This document shows positions 53,046-62,785 of a DNA stretch of 64,000 bases, piece by piece. Numbering within the stretch: position 1 is the first letter of the stretch; each line of letters starts with the position of its first letter. Below the pieces are notes generated by a model, which was not told the origin of the DNA, did not search any database, and saw nothing but the letters and a program-made list of their open reading frames with translations. This stretch comes from Flavobacterium xinjiangense (GTDB lineage Bacteria > Bacteroidota > Bacteroidia > Flavobacteriales > Flavobacteriaceae), in the NCBI RefSeq assembly GCF_900142885.1, contig NZ_FRCL01000005.1, positions 62,001 through 126,000 on the forward strand. Direction: 5' to 3'. The position numbers and the translations under genes are program-made.

Positions 53046-53203
53046 AAAAATTTTGTTTGGAATTAGTTGTGGATAGTCTTATAATTTAAAAGGCAATGCA
53101 ACTTTTTCTGAATTGACTTTAAGATGGGAATTCCGCGAAATATTTTTTTGGACAAAAAATTAGTGTTACTTGGTAGAGAATATCTTGCTGTGCTTTGAGT
53201 GCA

Positions 53204-53872
53204 TTACATTTCAATTACAATAATATCAATACTTGCACCTAGCTCCATTAAGTCTTTGGTAATGCTTTTTACGAACTCAGTTGGTCCGCATACATAAAAA
53301 TGCTGCCCGAAGTCGGATATATGATCAATTAGGTAGGAACGATCAATTCTTCGTCCTCTAAAACCCAAAACGTTTTCACGGGTGAACAGTTTGATAAAAT
53401 TGTCTTTAAGCATCTCCTGCAACTCGTCTTGCATAATGACATCTTCGGAGGTTTTGTTGCTGTATATTAGGCTGTTGCCTTCAATCCGATTTTTATGATA
53501 CAAATCACGGAAAATTGAAATAAAGGGGGTGATTCCCGCACCACCAGCAATAAAAACGCCTGGGCCTTTGTATTGAATTGCCCCAAAAACATCGTGCAGA
53601 ATCAATTCGGCACCTGCATTCGTTCGGCCTAACATATTGGTTACGCCTTGATGATCTCTATAGATCTTGATCATAAATTCGAGATAGTCCTGTTCTCTCA
53701 GGCAGGTAAAGGTAAAAGGCCGTAATTGATTCTTCCATAATGGGAGATTTACGGAAACTTCGGTTGCCTGACCTGGTATAAAATCAAAGCCTGCAGGTTT
53801 TTCAACTGTAAAGCATTTTACATCGTGGGTAATGTAAACCGCTTTTATCACTTTAACAATATGAGTATCCAT
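53204..53872 (-). CDS. ferredoxin-NADP reductase-like flavoprotein
   Basis: 222 residues. The FAD-binding block is QLRPFTFTCLREQDYLEF (about 49-66), the pyridine-nucleotide region includes GAGITPFISIFRDLYHKN (about 105-122) and the end FYVCGPTEFVKSIT (about 192-205). This matches the FNR superfamily without an iron-sulfur domain, so it could reduce a quinone, ferredoxin or flavodoxin with NAD(P)H. No redox partner is adjacent. It lies at the edge of the stress cluster. Confidence 0.83.
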   Translation of the reverse strand: MDTHIVKVIKAVYITHDVKCFTVEKPAGFDFIPGQATEVSVNLPLWKNQLRPFTFTCLREQDYLEFMIKIYRDHQGVTNMLGRTNAGAELILHDVFGAIQYKGPGVFIAGGAGITPFISIFRDLYHKNRIEGNSLIYSNKTSEDVIMQDELQEMLKDNFIKLFTRENVLGFRGRRIDRSYLIDHISDFGQHFYVCGPTEFVKSITKDLMELGASIDIIVIEM

Positions 53873-54209
53873 AATAATTGGTTTAAATTTTATTATTAAC
53901 CGTGTTTATGGTATTTAAATTTTTGTTTGGGTCAAATATTTATTGGGATAAAAACCACTACATAAATTTACTTAAAAAAATAGAAAAATGATTATTTTTT
54001 TTAATATGTATTTGATTTTTAGGTTTTTGTAAGTTTGTTTTTGTTGCGTTCGAGACAGTTTTAGGGAACTGAAAAGCTATTTTTGCACCCGAAAAAAAAA
54101 CATATTTATAAAGTTACAGTAAACGGAAAGATGGAATTTTAAATGTAACAAGAACTAAAATCAACGTTTTATATATTTTAGCTCTTGTTGAATAGAAATA
54201 ATTTACTCT
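53873..54209. other. gap with one imperfect hairpin
   Basis: 337 bases without a gene between the flavoprotein start and the receiver gene stop. It is A/T-rich. One stem of 15 with a single mismatch (54147-54161 with 54175-54189, left arm AACAAGAACTAAAAT) sits just past the receiver stop and may stabilise or end that transcript. No U tract follows in the minus direction. Nothing else is seen. Confidence 0.45.
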
Positions 54210-54596
54210 TTATTCCATAAGCTTTTTTAACTCAGCCATAGTGATAGGTTTTACCAGATAATTACTAACGGCATCGTAAGTTTTGGCTTTTTCGATATCC
54301 GCTGGATCGACAGAACTGGTCATTATGTAAATCGTGATAGGATTTGCATGTGGAATTTTTATAAACTCGTCCAGAAATTGCCATCCATCCCATATTGGCA
54401 TATTCAAATCCAAAAGGATCAAATCAGGAAGTTTCTCATCAGCAATAATAATGGCTTTTAGTTTATCAAATGCTTCTTTTCCATTTCTAAAAATCATGAA
54501 GCTTTCGCAAAAGTTAGCAATTTCCATTATTCTTTTTGTTCCAAAAACAAAAATAGGGTCGTCATCAATAATACAGGCAATGTCAATTTTAGGCAT
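54210..54596 (-). CDS. single-domain response regulator
   Basis: 128 residues, only a receiver domain. The phospho-acceptor is Asp63 in LILLDLNMPIWDG, the acidic pair is in CIIDDDP (residues 11-13), the switch residues are MTSS and the conserved Lys is in LVKPITM. The WDG/NMP context is the Rcp1 type. It has no output domain and overlaps the upstream kinase stop by eight bases, so kinase and receiver form a pair. The output must be a partner protein or relay kinase. Confidence 0.92.
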   Translation of the reverse strand: MPKIDIACIIDDDPIFVFGTKRIMEIANFCESFMIFRNGKEAFDKLKAIIIADEKLPDLILLDLNMPIWDGWQFLDEFIKIPHANPITIYIMTSSVDPADIEKAKTYDAVSNYLVKPITMAELKKLME

Positions 54597-57500
54597 ATTT
54601 AAAATATAATTTAAAAGTTGTTCCTTTATCTAAGTCACTCGTGACTTTTATTTTGCCGCTGATGGCTTCAATTTGGTTTTTGGTAATAAAGAGACCTATA
54701 CCACGAGCGTCTGAATTCCCATGAAATGTTTTGTACATTCCAAATAGTTTACCACTATGTTTTTTCAGGTCAATTCCCAGGCCATTATCCTCGATATGTA
54801 AAACTACAAAATCATTCTCTATTTCAGTATATAATTTTATAAACGCGGAACGTTTATCGGATTTATATTTCACAGCATTCGATAGGAAATTCAGTAAAAT
54901 ACTATCAACATAAGCTGAAATACCTAATATTTCCAGATTTGGATCTACTTCGTTATAAATGGTTACGTTTGAAATTTTCGCAAGAGCATTAATACTATTA
55001 ATGGACGTTTTTAAAGATTTTTGTAGATTGATAGTTATTAGGTTTTCACTTATTGTAGTGTTCATTAATACTACCTCGTTAAGATGTCCAATCGTTTCTT
55101 TTAAATTTTTTGAAGCACCATCTAATAATTGGACAATTTCGTTTTCTGCGTATGTTGGGTTTTCATATAGCAGCAAATCGAGCATCATAGCTATATTTCC
55201 GGAATGTGATCTAAGATTATGTGAAACAATATGAGCGAAATTTTTTAACCGCTCATTTTGGTCTTTAGTTACGTGGAGCAGAGATTGTATCTCATTTTCA
55301 GCTTTTTTAATTATGCTGATATCGACCGCAATTCCTAAATACCCAATTATAATGTCTCTATTTTTTACAGCTGTAACGGTTAGTTGCACCGGGAACTGAC
55401 TACCGTCTTTTTTTACATAGGTCCATTCTCGCGTTTCAAATTCACCATTATTTGCTGCGTGGGTAAAAACATTAAAGCCTTCTATTTTACAGTTATTTTC
55501 AGAACTTAGCTCTATTCCTCTGGCTATAATTTCTTCTTTCAGATGAATGGCTTCCGGTGTTTTTAAAAAAATAATTTCCTCCTTTAGGTACCCCAATAGA
55601 TTTTCTGCGCCAACATTGAAAGTGGTAATAATTCCATTAACATCAGTCTCAATAATTGAAACCTGAGTGCTGGCATCAAAAATACCCTGAATCTTAGATA
55701 ATGCGTGTTCCAGTTCTTTTTCTGCTCTTTTTTGGGCAGTTATATCTATTATCTGTGAAATAAAATATATAGGTTTATTGTCTTCGTCTCTTACAAGAGA
55801 AGCGGCCAAAATGATAGAAACAATACTTCCATCTTTACAGAGGTATCTTTTTTCCATATGATAGAAACTTCTTTTCCCATCAATAAGTTCCTGGAGCAAG
55901 TTGAGGTCCGTATCTAAGTCATCTGGATGGGTAATATCCTGAAAAGTAAGTAGCATCAATTCCTCTTCATTATATCCAACTATCTCACATAGACTTTTAT
56001 TTACTTTGAGCCATTGTCCAGATTCATTAAGTAAAGCCATTCCTATAGCTGCACTTTCAAAGTTTCCTCTAAAAGCTTCTTCGCTGATGCGGAGTTGTTC
56101 TTCGGTCTTTTTTCTGGCTGTGATATCGGTGGTGTACATTATTAATCCTCCTACTGTTCCATTATCGGTATACCAGGGTTTAACTTCCCATTTTAACCAA
56201 TGGAATGTACCGTCGCTTCGAACAAATTTATCTTCATCTCTTTTTTTCGTTATTCCGCTTAGACATTCACGATGAATTTGCTTCCATTCTTCCCCGATTT
56301 CCGGGAATATTTCATAATGTGATTTGCCTATTATGGTTTTGTCTTGTAGTCCGTAATCATCTCTCCATTTTTCCGATGAAGCTAAGTAGCATAAGTTCGT
56401 ATCAAACATAGCTATTGCCGTAGGGGTTTGTTCGATAAAAAGCTTGTTTCGTTCAAAGGTTTTCTTGTATTCAGTGATGTCTGAATGAGTGCCGTACATC
56501 ATTAACGGTAAACCTTCTTCAGTCCAACTGATAACTTTTCCACGGTCTAAAACCCATATCCATTCGCCATTTTTATGTTTCATTCTACATTCACAATTGT
56601 AGAACTCTGATTTTTTTTCGAAACAGTTATTTAGCTTTTCACCGGAAGTAATCAAATCATCAGGATGAGCCAGATCGATCCAGGTTTGAATGCTTATGGG
56701 TTCCAGTTCTTCGAGCGTGTATCCTATAATTTCTGCCCAACGTTTATTAAAATGGGCTTCTCCCGTTTGTACATTCCATTCCCAAGTACCGGAATTTGTG
56801 CCTTCGAGTACACTTTGCAGTTTCTCTTTTTCCTGAATCAAGGCCAATTTGGCTTCTTTTTCAGTATGAATATCTTGAAATGTACCATATATTCTGGTGC
56901 ATACACCATTAGAAAACTCTGTTTGACCTATAGATCTTATCCATCGCGTATTATTTTCAGCAGTTACTATTTGCAACTTATGGTCAAATGGGGCGCCTTC
57001 ACTAATAGCTAATCCCACAGAAGCTATTATTTGAGCTCTACTATCGCCTTCTTTGTAAAAATTTATTGCAGTATCTAAATTGGGCTCGTAATCAGCGCCA
57101 ACTTCGTGAATTTCTTTGGTTACTGGACTCCAATGTAACGTTTGAGAGATTAAATCCACTTCCCAGTATCCTATACGGGCTGCGGAATTACAGTTTTTTA
57201 AGAATTCTTCTTGCTTTTTTAGGTGTGTTATATCGGTATGGGCACCAAGCATTCTGATTGCTTTCCCGTTTTGATCCCGTATGGCTTTCCCGCTACATTT
57301 TATCCAAACCGTAGTCCCATTTTTATGTTTGTATCGGGCTATTTGCTCGTATAAATGACTGGGGTTTTCGCAATGTTTGATAAAATTTTCGGTTGCTTTT
57401 TTTAAATCATCGGTGTGAATAATGTCCTGCCAAGATGCAGACTTATGAGGCATTTCTAGAGGATCATAGCCTAGTGTTGTCCAAAATTTAGGATTCATCC

Positions 57501-57624
57501 ATTCTTCTTCAGGTTTTTCTAAATCCCAATACCATAGTCCATCTAATGCGGATTCCTGAATGAAATCAAAAATAGAATTGTCTATTTTGATAAGTTCGTA
57601 TAATTCTTTTTTGAGGTAGCTCAT
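54589..57624 (-). CDS. multi-PAS sensor histidine kinase
   Basis: 1011 residues from the ATG at 57624 (a GTG at 57678 is possible but adds no domain). No membrane helices are present. Six PAS domains in series, each about 120 residues: about 20-140, 142-262, 268-392, 395-520, 523-648 and 655-785. Several carry PAC-type ends such as GTHSDITEYKK and TTDITARKK. The HisKA acceptor is His802 in FAHIVSHNLRSH, followed by HATPase_c with LLNFLSNAVKY, HIEDNGLGIDLKKH and GIGLFITKNQ. It probably senses soluble signals or redox. It is coupled to the receiver at 54210. Confidence 0.9.
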   Translation of the reverse strand: MSYLKKELYELIKIDNSIFDFIQESALDGLWYWDLEKPEEEWMNPKFWTTLGYDPLEMPHKSASWQDIIHTDDLKKATENFIKHCENPSHLYEQIARYKHKNGTTVWIKCSGKAIRDQNGKAIRMLGAHTDITHLKKQEEFLKNCNSAARIGYWEVDLISQTLHWSPVTKEIHEVGADYEPNLDTAINFYKEGDSRAQIIASVGLAISEGAPFDHKLQIVTAENNTRWIRSIGQTEFSNGVCTRIYGTFQDIHTEKEAKLALIQEKEKLQSVLEGTNSGTWEWNVQTGEAHFNKRWAEIIGYTLEELEPISIQTWIDLAHPDDLITSGEKLNNCFEKKSEFYNCECRMKHKNGEWIWVLDRGKVISWTEEGLPLMMYGTHSDITEYKKTFERNKLFIEQTPTAIAMFDTNLCYLASSEKWRDDYGLQDKTIIGKSHYEIFPEIGEEWKQIHRECLSGITKKRDEDKFVRSDGTFHWLKWEVKPWYTDNGTVGGLIMYTTDITARKKTEEQLRISEEAFRGNFESAAIGMALLNESGQWLKVNKSLCEIVGYNEEELMLLTFQDITHPDDLDTDLNLLQELIDGKRSFYHMEKRYLCKDGSIVSIILAASLVRDEDNKPIYFISQIIDITAQKRAEKELEHALSKIQGIFDASTQVSIIETDVNGIITTFNVGAENLLGYLKEEIIFLKTPEAIHLKEEIIARGIELSSENNCKIEGFNVFTHAANNGEFETREWTYVKKDGSQFPVQLTVTAVKNRDIIIGYLGIAVDISIIKKAENEIQSLLHVTKDQNERLKNFAHIVSHNLRSHSGNIAMMLDLLLYENPTYAENEIVQLLDGASKNLKETIGHLNEVVLMNTTISENLITINLQKSLKTSINSINALAKISNVTIYNEVDPNLEILGISAYVDSILLNFLSNAVKYKSDKRSAFIKLYTEIENDFVVLHIEDNGLGIDLKKHSGKLFGMYKTFHGNSDARGIGLFITKNQIEAISGKIKVTSDLDKGTTFKLYFKYA

Positions 57625-58051
57625 CCGTTTTGAACAAATAGTTATTGAATCAAAAATAGATTTATTTTTCCTATTCACAAATTTTTTTAACTTTTGAAAA
57701 GCACAAAAAAGGTAGAATTGTAGTACAAAAGATAACTGTTTAAAAAAAAGTGTTTCGCTTTAAAGAGTTATTGCATTGAAGAAAAAAACAAGAATGAGAT
57801 TTTTGTGTGAAAGTTTATTCTTTTATCTAATGTTAATTTTAGAGTCAAGAATCCACAAATTTAAGTTTGATTTTAGTTTTTATCATATAAAATGGGATTA
57901 AGACTCCAATTATTCAAAAAAAAAATTATTTTTGTACGTACACCTTCTTAAAGCGGGAAGTGCTATAAATTTGTTAGCTAATAATCAAAAGGTATTTAAA
58001 CGGATTTGAATTCATATTTAATGAAATTTAAAAGAATAACCACCCAAATTA
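57625..58051. other. divergent promoter region of two kinase genes
   Basis: 427 bases between the start of the minus-strand six-PAS kinase and the plus-strand GAF/PAS kinase. It is strongly A/T-rich. One -7 match on the plus strand is described separately; the minus-strand promoter is not recognisable. No palindromic operator or riboswitch-like structure was found. Confidence 0.4.
57927..57934 (+). promoter_or_regulatory. -7 element upstream of the GAF/PAS kinase
   Basis: TATTTTTG matches TAnnTTTG. It lies 117 bases before the ATG at 58052, predicting a leader of about 110 bases. Confidence 0.35.
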
Positions 58052-61000
58052 ATGAAAAAAATCCCGTTACCTACAAATGAATCTGACAGATTAACTGCCC
58101 TTGAAAGTTATTCAATTATGGATACTTTGCCTGAAAAAGAGTATGACGCAATAACACAACTGGCCTCCTACATTTGCGGAACACCAATAGCTTTAGTCAG
58201 TTTATTGGATAAAGAAAGACAGTGGTTTAAATCAAGTGTTGGATTAGGAGCGTCCGAAACTCCGAGAGAGATTTCGTTTTGCCAATATGCCATCATGGGA
58301 GAGGAAGTCTATGAAGTTACAAATGCTTCAGAGAATAAATTATTTGCTGATAATCCTCTGGTAACTGGCAATCCTGACATTCGATTCTATGCGGGAGCAC
58401 CTCTAAAAGATTCAGATGGTTTTAATTTAGGATCGCTGTGCGTTATTGATACAGTACCTAGGACCTTGAATGCAGAACAAAAAAATGCTTTAAAACTACT
58501 AGCAAACCAAGTCGTTTTATTATTGCAATTGCGAAAAAAGAATGCGGATTTAAATACTACCCAAAAGGAATTTCAGAATTTTATAGATTTGTCAAAGGAT
58601 TTGGTTTGCATTGCAAATGTGAATGGAATGTTTTTTAAAGTAAATCCTGCTTTTTCGAATGTATTAGGATATTCAAAAGAAGAATTAGAAGGGACGCCTT
58701 TTGTTGATTTTGTTCATCCGGATGATTTAGATAAAACTTATAAAGAAGTTGCTAAATTAGCAGAAGGACACAAAACAATCAGTTTTGAAAATCGGTACCG
58801 CTGTAAAAATGGCGAATATATAGTGTTAAGCTGGAACACCTCTCCAGATCCTGTTTCTGGAAATTTATATTGTATTGCCAGGGACATGACTATAGAATAT
58901 CAGCAAAAAGAGAAATTGGTTAAAACTAGTAGCGAATTATCGGCAATTCTTAATTCTACTGATTTTTCAATAATATCCTCTGATCTAGATGGAACGATTA
59001 AAGAATTCAATAGAGGTGCGGAGATATTACTTGGATATAAATCAGAAGAAGTAATAGGAAAGACCAGTCCATCTATTTTTCACTTATGGGATGAAGTTGT
59101 TAAACGAACAGAAGATTTATCAATAGAGTTTGGAAAAGATCTAGCACCTGGATACGATACATTTGTATTCAAAGCGAGAGAATTAGGAGTTGCAGACTCT
59201 AATGAGTGGACTTATGTGAGGAAAGACGGTAGTCTGGTCCCAATAGTTTTATCAGTTACAGGAATAAAGAATAGTGAAGGTGAACTGACAGGTTATTTAG
59301 GTATATCTAAGGATATTACTAAAGAAAAAGAAATAGAGCTGAATTTATTAAACAGCAATAAATTATTAGACGAATCGCAAAGTATTGCTAAAACGGGGAG
59401 TTGGAAATTTGATTTAGTCACGAAGGATTTAGTTTGGTCAAAAGGAAATTATAAAATTTTTGAATTTGAAGAGTTACCTGCGAATAAATTATACGACGCC
59501 TATCGAAAGATACTTCGTCCAGAAGTCTTGGTACGTTTGGACAAGGCGATAGAAAAAAGCATAACTACTGGGCAGGATTTTGAGTTTATGAACAGTATTG
59601 ATTTTAGTGATAACAGAGTTAAACATATTTTGACACTAGGCCAAGTTATTAAAAATGAATTTGGACAGGTAATTGGTGCCCAGGGAAGTACTCAGGATAT
59701 TACTGAAAAAATGATCGCTGAACAAAATTTAATAAAGAGTAATAAATTATTAGATGAATCGCAAAGTATTGCTAAAATTGGAAGTTGGAAATTTAATTTA
59801 ATTACAAAAGATCTTATGCTGTCTAAAGGGCACTACAGCATCTTTGAATTAGATGGTGTTCCTGCAGACCAATTGTATAAATCGTATCGCAATAGAATAC
59901 ATTATGACGATTTAACGACACTGGATGAGTTTGATGAAAATGTTATAAAAACAGGGGAAGATTATAAAACGAATTATCGAATTTTATTTCCTGATAATAG
60001 GATAAAATACATATCCGAAATAGGTCAACCGTTTAAAAATGGAAAAGGGGAAGTGATTGGACTTCAGGGATCTATATTAGATGTTACTGAAAAAACCCTT
60101 GCAGAGCAAAAGATTGCTGAAAAAGCAAAAGAAATAAATGATATCAGATCCGCATTAGATGAGTCTACAATTGTAACAATTACAGATCAAAAAGGAGTAA
60201 TCACTTTTGTAAACGACAAGTTTTGCTCTATTTCTAAATATTCAAAAGAAGAACTTATTGGGCAATATCACTACGTTGACAACCCAGAGTACCAATTAAA
60301 TCAATTTATAAAGAACATTTGGAAAACAATTGCCAATGGCAAAGTATGGAAGGGAGATATAAAAAATAGAGCAAAAGACGGATCCCATTATTGGGTAAAT
60401 TCAACTATTGTTCCATTTTTGGATAATGAGGGGAAACCGTATCAATATATAGCTATAAGCTCAGATGTTACGGAACAGAAATTAGCCAAAGAAAATTTAG
60501 ATAATGCCCTGGTAGACCTTGAAAAAACGAATAAAGAATTAGATCAATTTGCTTATATTGTTTCACATGATCTTAAGGCACCCTTGCGTGCCATAAACAA
60601 TCTTTCAGAATGGATTGTCGAGGATATGCCTGAAATGCCTGAGGCTGTAAATTCTAATTTTGGATTGTTACGCGGTCGAATTATGCGTATGGAGAATTTA
60701 ATTAATGGCGTATTAGAATATTCCCGTATTGGTAGGACAAAAATTGAAAAACAAGATACTGACTTGAAAATTATGTTACATCAGATTGTTGATTCAATTG
60801 TTCCAACCGAAGGATTTGAAATTTACATTGCTGACAACATTCCTGAAATAAAAATTGCAAGAATATTGTTTCAACAGTTGTTCAGTAATCTAATAAGTAA
60901 TAGCGTAAAGTATAATGACAAGCCAATAGGAAAAATAGAATGTTTCTATGAATCTTTGCCTGATTTCCACCAGTTCACCGTAAAAGATAATGGACCCGGA

Positions 61001-61192
61001 ATTGCGGAAGAATACCATAAAAAGGTATTTAAAGTTTTTCAAACCATTGAAGCACGTGACAAAAAAGAAAGTACCGGTATTGGATTGTCAATTGTTCAAA
61101 AGATAATTGACGAAGCGGGAGGAACCATTCGCATAGAATCGGAAGAGGGTAAAGGGGCAAGTTTTATTTTTACAATTCCTAAAGAAATTTAG
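58052..61192 (+). CDS. GAF/PAS sensor histidine kinase
   Basis: 1046 residues, soluble. An N-terminal GAF domain (about 22-160, with CQYAIMGEEVYEV and FYAGAPLKDSDGFNLGSLCV) is followed by five PAS domains: about 168-295, 298-425, 432-555, 560-685 and 690-815. The third and fourth share LLDESQSIAK and a following GSWKF block. The HisKA acceptor is His839 in FAYIVSHDLKAPLRA, and HATPase_c (about 935-1046) has LFSNLISNSVKYND and KDNGPGIAEEY. The GAF segment resembles light- or redox-sensing proteins but lacks an obvious chromophore cysteine. The next gene starts immediately after the stop codon. Confidence 0.9.
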   Translation: MKKIPLPTNESDRLTALESYSIMDTLPEKEYDAITQLASYICGTPIALVSLLDKERQWFKSSVGLGASETPREISFCQYAIMGEEVYEVTNASENKLFADNPLVTGNPDIRFYAGAPLKDSDGFNLGSLCVIDTVPRTLNAEQKNALKLLANQVVLLLQLRKKNADLNTTQKEFQNFIDLSKDLVCIANVNGMFFKVNPAFSNVLGYSKEELEGTPFVDFVHPDDLDKTYKEVAKLAEGHKTISFENRYRCKNGEYIVLSWNTSPDPVSGNLYCIARDMTIEYQQKEKLVKTSSELSAILNSTDFSIISSDLDGTIKEFNRGAEILLGYKSEEVIGKTSPSIFHLWDEVVKRTEDLSIEFGKDLAPGYDTFVFKARELGVADSNEWTYVRKDGSLVPIVLSVTGIKNSEGELTGYLGISKDITKEKEIELNLLNSNKLLDESQSIAKTGSWKFDLVTKDLVWSKGNYKIFEFEELPANKLYDAYRKILRPEVLVRLDKAIEKSITTGQDFEFMNSIDFSDNRVKHILTLGQVIKNEFGQVIGAQGSTQDITEKMIAEQNLIKSNKLLDESQSIAKIGSWKFNLITKDLMLSKGHYSIFELDGVPADQLYKSYRNRIHYDDLTTLDEFDENVIKTGEDYKTNYRILFPDNRIKYISEIGQPFKNGKGEVIGLQGSILDVTEKTLAEQKIAEKAKEINDIRSALDESTIVTITDQKGVITFVNDKFCSISKYSKEELIGQYHYVDNPEYQLNQFIKNIWKTIANGKVWKGDIKNRAKDGSHYWVNSTIVPFLDNEGKPYQYIAISSDVTEQKLAKENLDNALVDLEKTNKELDQFAYIVSHDLKAPLRAINNLSEWIVEDMPEMPEAVNSNFGLLRGRIMRMENLINGVLEYSRIGRTKIEKQDTDLKIMLHQIVDSIVPTEGFEIYIADNIPEIKIARILFQQLFSNLISNSVKYNDKPIGKIECFYESLPDFHQFTVKDNGPGIAEEYHKKVFKVFQTIEARDKKESTGIGLSIVQKIIDEAGGTIRIESEEGKGASFIFTIPKEI

Positions 61193-61921
61193 ATGGAAGA
61201 GTCAGCTAAAAGTTGTCAGGAAGAGTTATCAGCACTAAAAAAAGAGTATGAAGACTTTGTCTATATTGTTTCTCATGACATAAAAACACCCATGAGAGCT
61301 ATCTCTAACATAACAACATGGATTGAAGATGATCTAGGTCCTGATGCTGGTGCAGATATTTTAAATAATTTCACATTATTAAAAAATAGGGTAGGACGTC
61401 TTGAAAATATGTTGAATGCTTTACTGGAACTATCAAGAGTCAACAGAACCGAAATGGAACTGTACGAAGTTAATTTTCCTAAGATGGTGGAGGAATGTAT
61501 CGCTAGTCTGGATAATGGAGTAAATGTTAAGTTTCACGTAAATTATAATTTGTCCAATGAAAACTGCATTACCTTGGGGAAAAAATTGAATAAGGTTGTT
61601 TTTAATTTGCTAGACAATGCGGTTCGATTTCACGATAAAGAAATCAAAAATGTGTTTGTGGATGTCCGTGAAAATGAAAGCGATTATGAAATAAAAATAA
61701 GTGATGATGGTCCCGGTATAGCGGAAGAAGTGAGAAATAAGATTTTCGCTATTTTTTATACCGTCAATTCAAAAGACGTTTTAGATTCGACAGGAGCAGG
61801 GTTAACAATTAGCAGCAAAATAGTAGAAATGGTTGGTGGAAAAATTTACTACACGCCAGGAATAAATAATGGTTCAATTTTTCAGATTAATTGGCCAAAA
61901 ATAATAAGCTTAAAAAATTAA
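61193..61921 (+). CDS. sensorless histidine kinase
   Basis: 242 residues with only HisKA (acceptor His28 in YIVSHDIKTPMRAI) and HATPase_c (LLDNAVRFHD, DDGPGIAEEVRNK, GAGLTISSKIV). No sensory or membrane part exists, so the input must come from a partner, perhaps the large kinase upstream whose stop codon directly precedes this ATG. The receiver gene starts three bases after its stop. This suggests an intermediate relay step. Confidence 0.9.
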   Translation: MEESAKSCQEELSALKKEYEDFVYIVSHDIKTPMRAISNITTWIEDDLGPDAGADILNNFTLLKNRVGRLENMLNALLELSRVNRTEMELYEVNFPKMVEECIASLDNGVNVKFHVNYNLSNENCITLGKKLNKVVFNLLDNAVRFHDKEIKNVFVDVRENESDYEIKISDDGPGIAEEVRNKIFAIFYTVNSKDVLDSTGAGLTISSKIVEMVGGKIYYTPGINNGSIFQINWPKIISLKN

Positions 61922-61924
61922 ATT

Positions 61925-62335
61925 ATGATACAAAAATTGGTGAATATCTTATTAGTAGAAGACGATGAGGTTGATGTAATGAATGTGAAAAGAGCCTTTT
62001 CAAAAAATAATATAAAAAATGAACTTTTTGTTGCCGGTAACGGAGTCGAAGCCCTAGATATGCTGCGTACATCAATTGTTCCTTTGCCAAGAATTATTAT
62101 TTTGGACATTAATATGCCAAAAATGAATGGGATTGAATTTCTTAAAAATTTAAGAGATGATGAAAATCTTAAAAACATATCTGTCTTTGTCATGACTACT
62201 TCTAATGAAGATAGTGATAAGATTAATGCTTACAATCTTAATGTTGCGGGATACATTTTGAAACCATTGTCTTTTGAAAAATTTATTACTTCAGTTGCTA
62301 CACTAAAGAATTTTTGGTCATTATGTGAGATGTAA
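61925..62335 (+). CDS. single-domain response regulator
   Basis: 136 residues, receiver only. Intact acidic pair in LLVEDDEVD (residues 12-14), phospho-acceptor Asp61 in IILDINMPKMNG, switch residues MTTS and Lys in LKPLS. It fits the Rcp1-type receivers that pass phosphate to histidine phosphotransfer or kinase proteins. It follows the sensorless kinase after three bases. Confidence 0.93.
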   Translation: MIQKLVNILLVEDDEVDVMNVKRAFSKNNIKNELFVAGNGVEALDMLRTSIVPLPRIIILDINMPKMNGIEFLKNLRDDENLKNISVFVMTTSNEDSDKINAYNLNVAGYILKPLSFEKFITSVATLKNFWSLCEM

Positions 62336-62355
62336 AATTTTAAACAATATAATCT

Positions 62356-62772
62356 ATGGTAGGTGCAAACATATTATTAGTGGATACTTGTAAAACTTAT
62401 TTCGAAAATGCTGCAAAAGCATTTTCTGAAATCGGTATCCAGGCTACTTTACGTTTTGCAAAGAACGACATCGAAGCATGGTCAATGCTTAAAGGAGATG
62501 ATAAATTATTGCCAATACCAAAAATTATGTTGATTGATATTAATGCTGAAGGATTAAACGGCATTGATTTAATAAATAAGATTAGACTTGATTTTGAACT
62601 AAAATCGATTTTAATATTCGTGGTCAGCGATGTAAATAACAGTGAAAATAAACGTGCTGCTTTAAACTTGAATATCGCAGGATATATGCATAAGCCATTT
62701 GAAAAAGGAGAAATGATCGATTTTTTTTCAACTTTGAATGATTATTGGAATAGTATAGAATTTTCAAGCTAA
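62356..62772 (+). CDS. degenerate single-domain receiver
   Basis: 138 residues. The phospho-acceptor position is retained (Asp61 in IMLIDINAEGLNG), as are the switch Ser (VVSDVNN) and the Lys (HKPFEKG). The normal acidic pair at the end of strand 1 is replaced: LLVDTCKTYF has one Asp and a Thr. Mg binding should therefore be weak, and the protein may act unphosphorylated or as a phosphate sink. It lies 20 bases after the intact receiver on the same strand. Confidence 0.85.
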   Translation: MVGANILLVDTCKTYFENAAKAFSEIGIQATLRFAKNDIEAWSMLKGDDKLLPIPKIMLIDINAEGLNGIDLINKIRLDFELKSILIFVVSDVNNSENKRAALNLNIAGYMHKPFEKGEMIDFFSTLNDYWNSIEFSS

Positions 62773-62785
62773 AATAAATTTAAAC

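Noticed and set aside
54147-54189. Terminator after the receiver gene at 54210
   Set aside because: The stem is good (one mismatch in 15) but no U tract follows in the minus direction, so it is described only as a hairpin.
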